From Azolla caroliniana (Eukaryota > Polypodiophyta), in assembly GCA_043228905.1 (NCBI GenBank), contig JBHGNT010000013.1:806001-870000 (forward strand): a DNA stretch of 64,000 nt, in the 5' to 3' direction. The translations under genes and the position numbers were made by a program. The notes under the pieces are model-generated. The model saw nothing but the letters and a program-made list of their open reading frames with translations, had not been told where the DNA came from and ran no database searches. Positions 1 through 12,850 of this stretch are shown piece after piece. The first letter of the stretch is position 1; each line of letters begins with the position of its first letter.

Positions 1-3000
1 AAAGATTGTACCCATCCTTGAGCCTATCATGTGACATTGGAAAGTTTGTTTTAACACAAACATGTAGTTGTACAAAGAACACTAAAAATCGAAAACCTTA
101 AATGTTGAGATTTTAGTTGAGGATCATCTACATCTATAGAAAGCTAAATGGAACAGAGCTTTATGTGCTAAATCACAACTTGAAAGATTTTCCTCTATAA
201 GTCTAGTACAACTATACTTGGAAATTGAATGTGTAAAATTGATGGTGTGGTGGAAAAATTAATTCTATAATTTTTTTGCATTATGATCCTATCTAGGTTT
301 ATTTAGACAAACAACATAAATTTCACTTTGACATCATCGTATAAATTGCTAGTTTGATCTTACAAAATAGTTTTACAAACTCATATTCCGCAACACATCG
401 TACCAAGTCTTCTTTCATAAGAATGGGTTTTGTGGGTTCGCTTTCCATGACCTAATGGTCGAAAATGACAACGTGCTATAATCCAATAAAAGTCATCACA
501 TAGAATGATCCACATCATGATGTAAGAAAAAAAAAGCTCTTGAAAGAGGAATTTAGTGGTAATCCAGCAAGATGGTTGATGGGGAAAGAGGAAGCATAGT
601 TGTTGACTTTACAGCCATGAATGTGGAAAGTGGTTCTCTTGAAAAACCAAAGAACGTAGTTGATCACCTTCAAAACCGAAGAAGTATTGAATGACTCATA
701 ACTATGACCTAAGAGGGTTTGTTTCCAAATAGAGTTATTTTCGTTGTTGCCTATGGATATGGATACCTTGCAATGTGTCTAGGGAATAGATTGTAATTGT
801 TGGACTGTTTTCTCTATGTTGGAGTACATAGGTTTGTTTCCTCAACCGTTGTCTACATAAGACGGGCTTGGGAAAAAATACTTGTATGATGTAACCGTTA
901 TGACCTTTCTTTATAACTAATGGAAGGATAATTTGTTTTGAAAAAGAAAAAAAAGGCTCTATTGAGGCATCTAAAAATATGAAACCAAAGAAGTATTGTT
1001 GCCGAAAATTTATGATATCTATAAACAAATATATGGCTATAGATGTATGAGAAATTCAAACTAGTGTGATTGCTTATTTGCAAATTTAATTCCATACACT
1101 TACTCATACTTAAGGCTTCTAATCACATTGCAATCTAGATTGAACACATATTTCCTATTTTTAGTGTTTATCTTAGAAATGAGAGTTTCAAAGTTATTTA
1201 AGAAGGGTTTTCTCCACATAGCATGTGTTCTAACTAAGATTATAGTAGTAACACTTTTTGATACCGAATATGGTCCAAAGATAGTATGTTTTGGGATGCA
1301 TTTAATCCCATGTTGCGATCCTTGCTATATGACCAATTACTTCAACTTCAGTTTGATATGTCTATCCTCGAGAGATGGTCGTAAATAAATGATGAAAATA
1401 ATATAAATTCAACTGGAAACTCGATGAAAAGCAAATGCAATTTAATGATTGTTAAGTATTTTTATGGTGTGTGGTTTTCATAAATATTACCTTTCAATAT
1501 TGTATTTTATCTAGTCCACTTGAATGCAAATTCAAATAGTAGAAATTCAAAACCTATTGTTATTTTAGAAATGGTAGATACAAAATAAAAATCAATTAAA
1601 ACGGAATGTGGATCAACCTAGTCCACAATCGTGTGGATACATGTGCATAACAATCCTAATTGAATCTTTAGAGCTTGTGATGATACAATGGTATATGTGT
1701 TTTTTTTTTTCCCTAAGAGATGAAAGTTAATAGCACTATGTATATTTGAGTATACAAAATACATGGTTTTCAACATTCATAATCTAAATAAACTAGGAAA
1801 GTTGTGATTGTGACTAGAATGAAGTGTTTGAATGCAGATGCAACAATCTTGTCTGTAACACAAGATTTTGGACCAATGGCTCTATGCAATGAGGGTTTGA
1901 TGTTGGGTCTTAAAGTGGCTAGATGTCATATCAAAGCAATCCTTATCAACTTCTACAAGGAATTTCCATTTACTGTCCACAATGTCTAATTTGATGGCTA
2001 GTATTGGGTCGGAGACGATGTAGGCCATAGATCTATCTATAGTTTGAGGGCCACGTTATAACGATTAAAATGGTCCTTCTTATGTACTTTACTTCCATGT
2101 TAGTGGTACCACCACTTTTACAAAAAAGATATACGTGGCCCCACCATGTGGTATTATAAGAAAGGGACACAATTTTATACATTTGTCTACAAAACAAAGT
2201 AGTGCCTCCATTTGATTATCTCAAACTAGGTATAATTACACAACTGAATCCTACATAATTAACATGTACGAAATTTTGTTTACAAGCCTACACTAGAGGT
2301 TGACTATGACGTAGTTTTAAGTTTTTGTCAATTGCCTACAATTTCTGTCCTTCCATCCCAATACTGTCATCACACTTGCATGCAAGGATACCTTGTTCAG
2401 CAATCCATCCATTGTAAAATGGGTGCGCATTGCTAATTCCTTTGTAAAATGGGACAAGTCTTTCAAAATTTCCCAACAAATTCATCTTAGTAAGTTGCTA
2501 AATGGGTTCTTTAAAACATTTAAGAATTCAAGCTCATCAATTTATTGCTTTCAAATGTTTCAACACCATCGAACACTCAAAGTTGTACGAAGAAGGGCTT
2601 TTATATTGGGGCCAAAGTTGCCAACTCTTGAGATACCCATTGGAAAATACTCAATGGAAGATAGAATGCACCAACATGAAATGATGGAAAGTTTGGGGGC
2701 ACGAGGGAGTTTTGTCTCTTAGCAAATAAAGGGGCTACATGTGAGTGGAAAAGAGAACAATTTAATCACCATACATGCATGCATAACCAAACACTTACCT
2801 TGTTTTTTTGAACAACCGCAAGGAAACTTGAAAGCCAAACAATGAATATTTACAACACGCAAAACATTCAAACAATAGCGCATCAATGTGCCAGCCAATG
2901 TTGTGAGAGTCAAAAAATAGAGAAAGGTATTATAACAAGGGACACCAAAAGGAACATCAACAAATACATGTCATGGACATAAACATAAATACACACACAT

Positions 3001-3137
3001 ACACATACAAGGACTTGACAAATATACATACAACATACATACATATAGAAAACATTGATGTATGCATATTTGTATGTATAATAATGAATGATCACCGTGT
3101 ACATTGTATAAATACACGTATTCACAAAGTATGTATG

Positions 3138-3203
<66 letters not shown>

Positions 3204-4480
3204 TATCCACACATGCGTGTGTAAAGATGCGGTGAGACAAAGACTTCCCGAAAAAGAGAGGAAGGTGGGGGCATTCAAAATTTGGGGATGGGAAATTGGA
3301 AATGCTACTTGGGACCCATTTATGTGCCTTTCGCCCATATCCTAAATTGCATGTGCAAATTGATTCACTCAATCATGCATTTGCCCCTCTCTCCCCCCTC
3401 AACCTTTTTGTCACCCATATTTCCAATGTACTCATTGTCTCGGAATTATTATTATTATTATTATGTGTGTACATGTAGGTATAAATAATGACGAAAATTC
3501 CCAAGACTTGTCACATGTTGTTACCAATAATGTCTTCAATTCCCCCCCAATGTTATATTGCTTGTCATTGTACCTCATTAGTTTGTTTTCTCCATTGTTG
3601 TACCTTTGCTAGACTTTTTTGTTGCATGACAACGAACCCTTGATCATTGTTTTCTAACATAACACACTTTTGATTTGAGAACGCTTGTTTTGCATCACTT
3701 TTAAAATTTGTGATGTATAAAGAAAAACATATCTCCCACATTGCATCTTGTTATTATGATCACAAGGAAACGGTTTTGAATATTTTCAAGGTTTCATTGC
3801 AAGTTCTTGGACATCTTTGCGCCAATGATGAGTGACCACATTAATGTCATTGATCATCAAGGCTTATTTGATTTAATGTCAACAATGATTTTTAGACCTA
3901 CCATTTTAACATTGTATGTCACTTGTTTTTAAGGTAACACAATTTAACTAACAATGATGCCAACATCAATCCTCATAGGATTGTGGAGATTGTCCTCATG
4001 GTTGGGGTTCATTCACATTTATTGGAATAAGCATCAGTAAATGAGATAAAGTGGTGTGTTGATCATGTAAGAACCATGAGAGAGACTCTAAAACAAATGA
4101 AACAAAATTTGCGAACTTGCTTATGAAGACATTGGGAACATAAGACAACGTGAGAATCTGAATTGACAAACAGAACCGCTTTTAGTTTAGGACTTGCTCA
4201 CACTAGATAATGTGAGGGTTAATATTGTGACAACGTGAAACAACGCACCTAAGCTCATGATTTCTAGTTTTTTCACATCAATCAATTGTATGCATTAATA
4301 TATATATCTATATGGACAATGATTGCAAAAGGTAGTTTGGACCAATCATAATTTTAATCAATACACTCAATTATGAGTAACCAATTGAAATTTCAATAAA
4401 TACATCCTCAATGATTAGATATACCTTGACAATGAAATTGTGTGGAAGTGTGTTAGGTAGCATCTCCTAACTTTTCCTCG
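1..4480. other. AT-rich non-coding stretch, no gene seen
   Basis: No open frame here has a recognisable domain or a coherent chain of exons. The longest frames (for example 109 codons at 2393-2722) have no motif I recognise. The sequence is AT-rich with short homopolymers, a (CA)n tract at 3142-3201 and a (TTA)n run near 3445-3465. I see no terminal repeats or tRNA-like signals. Decayed transposon or intergenic sequence is the simplest reading. Confidence 0.6.
3142..3201. repeat. (CA)30 dinucleotide microsatellite
   Basis: Uninterrupted CA repeat of about 60 bases. The long poly-Val/Cys or Thr/His frames that cross it come from the repeat and are not genes. Confidence 0.95.
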
Positions 4481-4679
4481 AATAATTACGTATTAACGAA
4501 TATCAGCATTCTTCGTTAGGGAGAATATCACCACTTCCACTATGTTTCAAGCAAAGTACTAAAGTGGCTCGATAATGCTTCTTCAATCACAGGCCAAACA
4601 AAAGACATGGAGCTCTTTGTGATTAGACATTCGTCGCCAATCAAAAGGTGAAACAAAAAAGACAAAGAGCTTCTCAGTT

Positions 4680-4980
4680 ACCTGCTTAGATGTTGGGAAA
4701 ACACTGCGGACATAGTCATCAGTGCCTCACGTGTCTTCTTCTTGCGAAGCTCTTGACGCATTTAACCGGCAATCCAGACGAAGGAGGAGAGAATCATACC
4801 TCTTTCTCTGCAGCCGTCGAAGAAGCTAGCCGAGGGATCCATGGCGATGAGGGTCGAACGTGCGATGGATCGTGGCTTCTTCTTCTTCTTCTTGCAGAGA
4901 AACTCTCTTCCTCTGTCGATCGATTGATCGAACGAACGAATCCATAGACCAGGAAATCTGCTGCCTGAAAACATAGGGTG
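4680..4980 (-). other. Possible 5' end of a host gene (leader and first exon)
   Basis: On the minus strand this is a GC-richer island within AT-rich DNA. It has a purine-rich GAAGAAGAAG leader, then a GCCATGG start context near 4843 and an open stretch that runs into a GTATGA donor-like site. Further along, another short open stretch ends at AGCAG|GTAACT near 4681. This looks like a plant 5' UTR plus a short first exon. No downstream exon was found and the following sequence looks non-coding, so it may be a captured or truncated promoter fragment. The LINE 3' end lies just beyond at about 5.06 kb. Confidence 0.2.
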
Positions 4981-5021
4981 TCTGCGATTTAACCGTGGTT
5001 AAAAAACTACATCTTCTATAT

Positions 5022-5080
5022 TTATGTGTATGTGTATGTGTATGTGTATATATAATATGTAATTTTTTTTTTTCAAAAAA
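5022..5080. repeat. (TATGTG)n microsatellite and poly-T tract
   Basis: Short TATGTG/TATGTA repeats are followed by a T run at about 5060-5070. On the minus strand the T run is a poly-A tract located after the end of the LINE frame (5154), as expected for the 3' tail of that LINE. Confidence 0.6.
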
Positions 5081-5153
5081 AAAGATACTACATTAGTATT
5101 AGAAAACCGCCATAAGGCTAAACATACAAGCTATACCGATCCCCTATATTTTT

Positions 5154-7289
5154 CTAAAGTCTAACCATTGGCTTGAATAAACACTTTGGTGTTGAGTAGA
5201 ACCACTCCACCTTACCAAAATACCGTCTATAAAATATACCTATGTCCCAAATGGCATGAAACTCCACCCGCCTAAGCTCCGCTTGATGCGTATTACCTTT
5301 TATACCATCCAAAATCCCTCTAAGATTATGTACAATCTCTATCCAAATTCCGGAGATTATTTGAGCAGGTCTTTCAATCATATTTTGAAATACCTTCAAA
5401 CATCGAGCCTTCCAAATATACCAAATTGTAATACTGCTTACCAATTGCCATATTTGAGGTTTATCAGTTTGTATTTGTGGATTCGGAGGGATCAAAATTT
5501 TTTCCATCATACCATGCCTCACCATAATAGCATCCGCAACCTCCTCATGTTCATATTCCATCGGTTTATCATGTACCGCTGCCCATAATACTGCACCCCA
5601 TGTGTACACTGCTCTAGGATATATTGGAATTAAAAATTTTATAATTTGTTTCCATATATCCATAGCAAAACCACAACTCCACAAACAATGTTTAGCAGTC
5701 TCTATTACATCTGTACAAAAAGGACACATCTTGTCTACATTTCCTTTTCGCCACCCATTAACTGGTATAGCATTATGAACCAACAACCATCGAAAACCAA
5801 CAATTTTCCTACTCATCTTTATACCCCATAACCATTTCCAAAATTGTTTAAGATGTTGTGGAGAAAGTTCATTTCGTCTCCAAACAATATTTGCAGTTGG
5901 TTCTTTCCATGATCTAGCAGCTAATACTTTCCTACCAATCCTCACAGAATACTGAAAAAACGGCACATATTTGATGTTATCTTGCATCCTCACCTTCCAA
6001 TACAGTTCTCCAGGATCCCAAGTTAGTGTAGATATTGATCTCCTTTCCAAAATCCAAATCCTCCACAAACAATTCACCTTTTGAGGATCCGGGTCTAATA
6101 CCCAATTTGATCCATCATTTGCAATCACCCTCACTTCTTTATGTAAACAAAAACTAAACAAATCATGTTCCATAGATGTACAGATTAACCTACCATCATC
6201 CTGTACATCAAAAGTCATGCATTCTTGTTCCCCAATATAGGCTTTCACTCCAATTAAAACATCCAATGGAGTAAATAAACCCATCCACTTGTGTGTAGTA
6301 TATCCAATTTGCATTTGAACATTAACAAGGGCATTCTGGATCGCAGAATACATTATCTTCCCACCCCTTATATTACTAATTAATAGCATTTGTTGATCTA
6401 TAGATTTAGACAAAAAAGTTATCCATGCACCTATAGACTGTGCTGGCCCACGATCTAATTCTGCCCATGCACATTTAGTACGCTTTCCCAACATTTGTCC
6501 TCTTAGGTCAGTCAACCATGAATTCCAAATCAGCGGTTGCCTACAGAATTCAGATTCTGTTTTTGGCAATGTCTTAACTAAATCACGAGAAATATCTTTC
6601 CATGCTTTAAGAACACATCGAGCAAATCTATCTTCCCAACTTGTAGCAATAGCCAATTTATTATGTTCCATAAAAGCCCATCTAGCACTAGGCGTCCAAT
6701 CTCCACCCGTCTTGGGACAAAACCTTTGCAATTCATAAAACAACAATTGTTTCCAAGGTTCCGATCATGGCAATAATCCTCGAATCACCAATTTTGCCAT
6801 TAAAGCTTTCGATTGTTGTAATGGATCCACAATCCCTAATCCTCCTTGATCCAATGGCTTAACAATTGTGGACCAAGAGACTTTTGCCCTAGCATGGCTT
6901 CCATCATTACCAGACCACAAATAATTTCGAATCAATCTTTGCAATTGTCCCATACATGATCTCGAAAAACTTCAACATGACATAATATACCAGAGACTAG
7001 ACAACAAAACATGATTAACGACTATCACTCTACCCGCAAATGATAGTTTAGCTTTACTCCAAAACATAAGTTTTTTCCTAATTTTCAATAACAAAGAAGC
7101 AACCTGAATTTCTGAAGAAATATTCAACCCTACTTGACATCCCAAATATCTAACTGAAGTGCCCTCGGGAACCCATCTGAAATCTGGATGAGGACTCCAT
7201 TGTGGAGTTGTGGAATCGGACGACACCCAAAAACCCACTGATTTATTCCAATTAATTGCTGCACCTGCAGCTATACAAAATGTTTGCAT
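5154..7289 (-). pseudogene. 5'-truncated L1-type LINE: RT C-terminal part and zf-RVT tail
   Basis: On the minus strand one reading frame runs from 7289 to 5154 with two in-frame TGA stops, near 6969 and 6763. The first part (7289-6972) matches the end of a LINE reverse transcriptase. It has the plant signature of a conserved Asn-Trp-Lys-Ser segment, a Tyr-Leu-Gly-Cys box and the Trp-Ser-Lys-Ala-Lys-Leu-Ser-Phe-Ala-Gly-Arg block. Next comes the NYLWSG...WSTIVKPLDQGGLG region, and near residues 340-400 of the last frame a zf-RVT-like segment (FRWLLVHNAIPVNGWRKG, then CPFC...C). Endonuclease and the RT catalytic motifs are missing, so this is the usual 5'-truncated LINE copy. Its 3' side ends in poly-A at about 5.06 kb. 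It cannot move on its own. Confidence 0.85.
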
Positions 7290-7860
7290 TGCTGTGTAAT
7301 TTATTTATGTATGTAAATTTTTTGTGTTTGGTATGTATATATTGTGAAATGCACACATGCACACCACAACATGTTTTTGTATATAATTGTGATTTGTGTG
7401 TATAATAATATATGCGTGTAATATGTAATACATAAAATAGTTTGTAAGAATGTGTATGTATATATGTAATATGTAATTTTAATGTGTGTGTTATGTATAT
7501 ATGTATGTCAATATATATGGCTTATTCAGATATGTATGTAGAATGTATGCATTTATATATATCTAGATATGTATGCATGTATTTATATATGTAGTATGTA
7601 TTGTATTTATGTACATATTTACATATGGTAATACATATTTGTACAAATATAATATATTCATGTTTAGTCACTATGCATGTATAAATGGGTGTAATGTGTG
7701 TATATACATATTCATGGATGTAATGTTTAAATGTAGGTATATATGCATGCATGCATGTATATGTATGTATGTATGTATAATGTATATATGCTACTCCAAA
7801 TTTGAGCATTGTTTGCATAATATATTCTTTACTATCTCATTGAAATATATTTAATATTTC
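7290..7860. repeat. Low-complexity ATGTATGT-rich DNA
   Basis: Degenerate TATG/TACATA tetranucleotide and AT repeats fill the interval. The open frames here encode only Tyr/Ile/His/Cys-rich repeats of the satellite. No gene is supported. Confidence 0.8.
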
Positions 7861-8189
7861 ATGGGCTTATGTAATTTTTTTCTCTAGCATAATTGATAAT
7901 ACCCTTAGGTAGATATATTTTCAAAGATTTATTTATACCCTTATATATATACATTCTGTATCTCAGTGGCCAATTTAAACCCCTTTTGATGAACTCACAT
8001 GCTATCATACAAGTTTTGACAATGAAACCCCCATGTGCTTGAAAGAGAAGTTTCTCACATTGAAACAAGAAAATCAACGATTGTTGGGGGATCTTCAACA
8101 AATCTCCTTAGAGAAGCAATAGATGCAATAACAACATGGGGAATTAGCATTACGTGCGCAACAGCTAGAAGCGACCATTGTAGCATTGC
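7861..8189. other. Non-coding spacer
   Basis: AT-rich sequence between the ATGTATGT tract and the inverted repeat pair. No domain, promoter or terminal repeat recognised. Confidence 0.4.
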
Positions 8190-8328
8190 AAGAGAGAGAG
8201 AGAGAGAGAGAATTAGTACTAAAATAGAGAGAGAATTAGTACTAGAGAAGGGAAGTACTATGAGGATTAGTACTTTAAAGAGGAAGGGACTACGTAAGAC
8301 TCACGAGAGAGGAAGAGAGAAAAGGAGG

Positions 8329-8392
<64 letters not shown>

Positions 8393-8600
8393 TGATAACA
8401 GGTGATATATTATATGAGGAGTAAGTACAAAAGAGCTATGAGGCTTAAGACTGGCGTTGAACCGTTTTGGTTCGAAATAATGCCTTGTGCCTCCTTTTAT
8501 AGTGTTCTCAAGAGTACTTCTAAAGTTTCTAGAATGTTCCCATATAACATAAGGTCATGGGTTCGAGTCTTGCCATATCATTAGACTATATATTGTAATA
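8190..8600 (-). repeat. Unnamed LTR-like repeat, left arm of an inverted pair
   Basis: This arm holds GA-rich sequence with several AATTAGTACT motifs, then a long (GA)n at 8332-8388, then a unique segment (8389-8580). The same sequence recurs as the inverse complement at about 8670-8945 and as a direct copy at 12540-12850 plus 15228-15535. Read on the minus strand it has a TATA-like CTATAAAAGGAGG near 8500, so it may be a retroelement promoter/LTR. The plus strand carries TGGGTTCGAGTCTTGCCA near 8557, which looks like the T-arm and CCA end of a tRNA and could mark a primer-binding region. Element family not recognised. Confidence 0.6.
8332..8388. repeat. (GA)n microsatellite
   Basis: About 57 bases of pure GA. 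It produces an Arg-Glu-repeat frame that is not a gene. Confidence 0.95.
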
Positions 8601-8669
8601 CGAAGGATATTATTTTCATTTAAGTATTACTATAGAAAATTAATGTATATTCTAGATTTCTCTAGAACA

Positions 8670-8945
8670 TTCTAGAAGCTTCAGGACTACCCTTGAGAGC
8701 ACTATAAAAGGAGGCACAAGGCCTTATTTCGAACCAAATTGGTTCAATGCTAGTCTTAAGCCTCATAGCTGTTTTGTACTTACTCTTCATATAATATATC
8801 ATCTGTTATCATCATCTCTCTCTTTCTCTTGTCCTCTCTCTCTCTCTCTTCCTCTCTCGGGAGTCTTATGCAGTCCCGTCCTCTTAGTACTAATAGTACT
8901 TCCCTTCTCCAGTACTAATTCTCTCTCTGTTTTAGTACTATTCAT
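8670..8945 (+). repeat. Right arm of the inverted repeat pair
   Basis: Inverse complement, with scattered differences, of 8190-8530. It contains TCTAGAAG, then ACTATAAAAGGAGGCACAAG, then GGTTCAATGC, CTTACTCTTCATATAATATATCATC and a CT-rich tract with GTACTAATAGTACT motifs. The spacer between the arms is about 140 bp. Transcribed across, the two arms would fold into a long imperfect hairpin. On the plus strand a TATA box at about 8703 would drive transcription to the right. Confidence 0.65.
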
Positions 8946-9356
8946 GACAGAACCGATCGGCCGAGACTGATCCGAACAGGGGCTAAGCTAGGGAACCGAG
9001 AACCGAGAACCGAGGGCTGTGAATCGAGTTGGAAGTATTCCGAAAGGCCGTTCAGGGTCTATATTCCTACTATAGTAAATAGGAATATTGTAGATACATT
9101 TAGTGTCAGGCTCATTTATGAGCATTCAAGTACTGACGGTACTTGTGTCAGCCCACTCGTAAGGGGCCTGTATAAAAAGTGCTCACTGAGCACAACGTAT
9201 GTACAGAGTGTTCATTATTCGAAATAGAAGTTTTTGTTTGATCTCTCTGTCTATCTCTCTCATACACCATTCTCTGTGTTTACCTAACTGTCGAGTTTCC
9301 GAAACCAACTGTGTACTCGGTGTCTGTCGCACACGTATTCTTTTCAAGTAGCTCCT
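8946..9356 (+). promoter_or_regulatory. LTR-like promoter region upstream of a gag scrap
   Basis: This holds a triple GAACCGAG tandem near 8995, a TATA box (CTGTATAAAAAG near 9171) followed by the small hairpin GTGCTCACTGAGCAC, and a CT-rich stretch running up to the start codon at 9357. The order resembles U3-R-U5 of a gypsy LTR reading into gag. I found no second copy and no clear TG..CA ends. Confidence 0.4.
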
Positions 9357-9744
9357 ATGAAAAGAACAAGAGCCTCGCAAAAGGAGGAAGAAGTAGAAGG
9401 AGAATCTAGTGCCTCAAGACAAAAGAAGAAGTCTAAGGAGAATGAGAAAGAGGAGAAATTGAGAAGGAGATACTCCAGAAGGAAGATAAAGATGGAGGAT
9501 ATTCCTATGGGAGAAGGTGTAGAAGCTTGTAATCTGAAGCATGAATTGATATCAAGTGGGCCAAGGATAACATGGCAACAACTTCTTCAATTATATGGAC
9601 CCACATTACGAAAGGAGTGGGGAAGGCTTGCAAGTATCCGCCAAAGACCATGAGATTACGAATGGATTTTACAATATCAAGTCCAAAATCGTTGGATTAA
9701 GAAAGAAATTCCTTTTATAAAATACGGATTACACGTGTTGAGGT
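9357..9744 (+). pseudogene. Gypsy-like gag/pol N-terminal fragment
   Basis: A 98-codon frame begins after an LTR-like promoter with a Lys/Glu/Arg-rich basic stretch and continues to a short conserved block (residues about 65-95, SSGPRITWQQLLQLYG). That block resembles the gag-protease junction of plant gypsy polyproteins. After the TGA at 9651 the same frame stays open for another 30 codons to a TAA near 9742, so the stop may be a decay mutation. No zinc knuckle, protease or RT follows. Most likely a 5' remnant of a deleted element. Confidence 0.4.
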
Positions 9745-10816
9745 AAACGATTACAACAGTGGTAATTTTTTGGAAATAAATCATAAACTAAAAAATGTTA
9801 CACATGTTCTTGTAGCATACATATCGTACAAGCTATTTTGTTGGTTGCAGAGGTCCCAAGCTTCTTGTTCCTTGGGGATATGGTGGTCTCTCGTGCCTAT
9901 ATGTATGTATATATTCTCTATATGTTCCCTGAAAACAATGGTTAGTTCTTCAACCACGGTTAGTTCTTTGACACGAGTATGTGTATGCATGTGTGCATGT
10001 GTGCATGCGTATTTGCATATGCATGTGCATGGTTGTGTTTGTATGCATGTATGAATGCATGCACACATGCGTTTACAACATTCTCTTGCATACTTTTTTT
10101 GCCATGTTACTTTGTGTATTTGCTATTGTCATTTCACATGAAAGATGAGCTCTTTCGGTCTTGAGAAACCTCATGTAACTTCAAGAAGTGATTGACAATA
10201 GAGGTGAGAGATTCCAGTGACAATCGAACAAGAGTTTGTTGTGATTTGTGCAAGCTTTCGTGCGAATGCAAGCTCGAATCCACATCCACCATGCTCTAAA
10301 AAAGAAAGAAGGCGGACCAATACAACTTCTAAAGAGCTTATGCCATACCATTTGAATCTCGACTGACCAACACTAAGGTGCACATAAAAAACACTTAATT
10401 TATTTTGTGATATCTTTGTTGGAAAGGCTGTAGATCTTGTTGATATGTGTTATATTAATGATACTCTTACTCTACTAGCCCAAACATGAAGTTCCATTCT
10501 CTTGTTTCGTTTCCAAATTTCTTTGTTATTCAAGGTGGCACGATAGCATAGGAACAATGGAAGAGATTGAAGCATGTGTATATTTGGGCAAGAAATGACA
10601 TATATGACTGTCCTGACCTTGAATAGCTCTTGCAATGTTGGAGTTTACTTTGAAACTATATGGAAGTAGGCTTTGTTAATTCAAGCTTCCGGAATTGATG
10701 GCTTGGAGAAAAGGGAGGTCATCGAGGCAAATATAGTAACACGAAAACCACAAGGCATGCATCCATACACGGTTATAAATATATATATATATATACATAC
10801 ATAGTTATGGGTTGCA

Positions 10817-11051
10817 TATTATATTATGGACCACATAAGTTGATGTTATTGTGCATGGGATCACTTAGGAGGTGAAGGTATAATGATTGATGCTTCTTGA
10901 TTATTATGCTACATCTTTTGTTTGTTGCAGATTATATTATGGACCAAAAAAGTTGAACTTATTGTGCATGGGATTAAGATTGTGCATTACTTAAGAGGAG
11001 AAGGTATAATTATTCATGCTTCTTGATTATTGCTCTACATCTTTTGTTTGC
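10817..11051. repeat. Tandem duplication of about 115 bp
   Basis: Two imperfect direct copies, starting GATTATATTATGGACCA at about 10817 and 10930. Both share the GTGCATGGGAT, GAGAAGGTATAAT and GCTTCTTGATTATT blocks. Non-coding. Confidence 0.8.
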
Positions 11052-11689
11052 AACTATCATTTCCATATAGGTTTTCAACTTATTGAATGATGGTGCTCAA
11101 CAAAGAAGTAAAATAACGTGTTTTTTGTGTGTAGGTTTGCAAATGTCAAATTTGATAAGGACTATGATAAAGGGCATGTACATGAAGCTTGTTCATATAA
11201 ATTACATTGATGATAACCCAACACTACTTTTCTTGCAAATTTCAAATTAAATGTTCTTGATGTAAAGCTCTGTGGGTTCCAGAGCCTAATTACTTTGTTT
11301 TTGCTGCAAAGAGATTAATGGCTATGGCTGTGAAAGAGAATATGTTTTATAGATTTAAAGTGTTGTGTGTGAGTGTTTGCATTGTAACAAGTTAGGGACT
11401 CAAATGCTCAATTTTTCTTAGCGAAAAACTCAGTGTGTGTTTGTTCTAGCATTGCAACATTTTTATCCAATGAAGTTCTTGCTCAAGTTGAATGTTGTGA
11501 ATGATTCTTGAACATCTCATAACATAGTATTCTTGTTATATATATGCTCTTTTAGATATATTGTTTTTCACTTCCATGAAGCCACAATATATGCATTGTT
11601 ACATAGGCATGTAAGAGAAGATGGCATGGAATGAAGACAACCTTTCATGCTTAGTGATTAGATGGCGATCCTTCTTCGAAGATGGTTTG

Positions 11690-12290
11690 AAGACACATAG
11701 GCTCCACATCAACATACATGCAAACAAACAAACATACATCGATACATACAAACACATTTTTTAAAAAAGAAATAAAGAGAGAAAAAAATTTATTAAAAAA
11801 AGTAAAAACAAAATTTACTCTTTTCAAAAGGTGTTGCACAATGATGGTATATGTGCAGTGCCAATAGCAATGTGTTTTGGCATCACTACTAGCTTATTTT
11901 GTTGTAGTGACATGTATAATACACGTTCACGCATGCACATATATAGAACACATGCACACACATACACAAACATACGTACATATACACGCACACATATATC
12001 ATTACACTTACATGCACACACATGCACATATAACACATAGATACATACACACATGCCATATACATAAAATATATACAACACATGCAATACAGTACAATAC
12101 ATGCATATATAAACATGGAATACAATACAGTACAATACATGCATATATAAACATGGAATACAATACAGTACATATGTACATTCACATGCAATACAATACA
12201 TACATGTGAACATACATACGCATAACCCATACATAAAATATATACAACACATGCAATACAATACAGTATATACATACACACATATATTGA
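11690..12290. repeat. ACATACA / ATACAGTACA simple-repeat tract
   Basis: Tetranucleotide-like ACAT repeats with an inner tandem of about 45 bp at 12086-12170 (ATACAGTACAATACATGCAT and following bases, twice). No coding potential beyond repeat peptides. Confidence 0.85.
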
Positions 12291-12539
12291 ACATACATGT
12301 GTTTTCTATGTAAGGGCATTTAAAATGAGTTGTTGTCAAAATATATATTTGCACTAAGTGGTATTGTTATTAATTGTTTTTTTACAAAAGGGTCTCTAAA
12401 ATAATAAAATACATAAGTATAAGGGTTTTATAAAAGATGTTATGAACGCACGTGATACAACCTCTTTATATATAGTGGAGCCCCCGAGTTCAAGAATTGC
12501 AACTCCGAGAAAACAAATTGATATTCTTGAGCACTAACA

Positions 12540-12850
12540 GTGGCCATAGTATGAGAGAAAAGAGGAATAAGAAATTAGTATGAAGGGAGGGAGAAGTAAG
12601 AAGATAAAAGGAAGAGGAGGAAGGAGACCGAGAAATCGGTTCAAACTGTCAGGAACAGTACTAAGACAGAGAAGTACTGTCAGGAATAGTACTAAGACAG
12701 AGAAGGAATTAGTACCAAAAGATGAGGATTAGTAATAAGAGAGGTGTAGAACTCTCAAGAGAAGGAAAGAGTGTGTGAGAGAGAGAGGGATATATATATA
12801 TATATATATATATGGAGAGAGAGAGAGAGCGAGAGAGAGAGAGAGAAGCT
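12540..12850 (-). repeat. Second copy of the unnamed LTR-like repeat, left portion
   Basis: Shares with 8190-8390 the purine-rich sequence carrying GGATTAGTA, AATTAGTACC and AGAAGTACTGTCAGGAAT-type motifs, and it ends in a GA/TA microsatellite (12776-12850). The remainder of this repeat resumes at 15228, on the far side of a LINE, so the LINE lies inside it. Confidence 0.55.

Larger units (their letters stand above)
9745..12540. other. AT-rich non-coding DNA with simple repeats
   Basis: No credible gene. The interval contains TGCATG-rich DNA (9960-10070), a (TA)n run near 10780-10800, a tandem duplication (10817-11051) and ACAT/TACAGTACAA repeats (11690-12290). Frames of up to 176 codons in the last tract encode only Cys/Tyr/His-rich repeat peptides. 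Confidence 0.6.

Noticed and set aside
2393-2722. 109-codon plus-strand frame
   Set aside because: No recognisable motif, AT-rich composition and no splice or promoter context.
2910-3372. Frames of 133-142 codons with poly-Cys/Val
   Set aside because: They span the (CA)n microsatellite and have no domain on either side.
8035-8424. 129-codon frame with long Arg-Glu repeats
   Set aside because: Generated by the (GA)n tract and the flanking repeat; copies of the DNA are non-coding and the frame is not kept.
11824-12354. 176-codon Cys/Tyr-rich frame that could pass for a small secreted protein
   Set aside because: Encoded by ACAT/ATACAGTAC simple repeats; the opposite strand is equally open.
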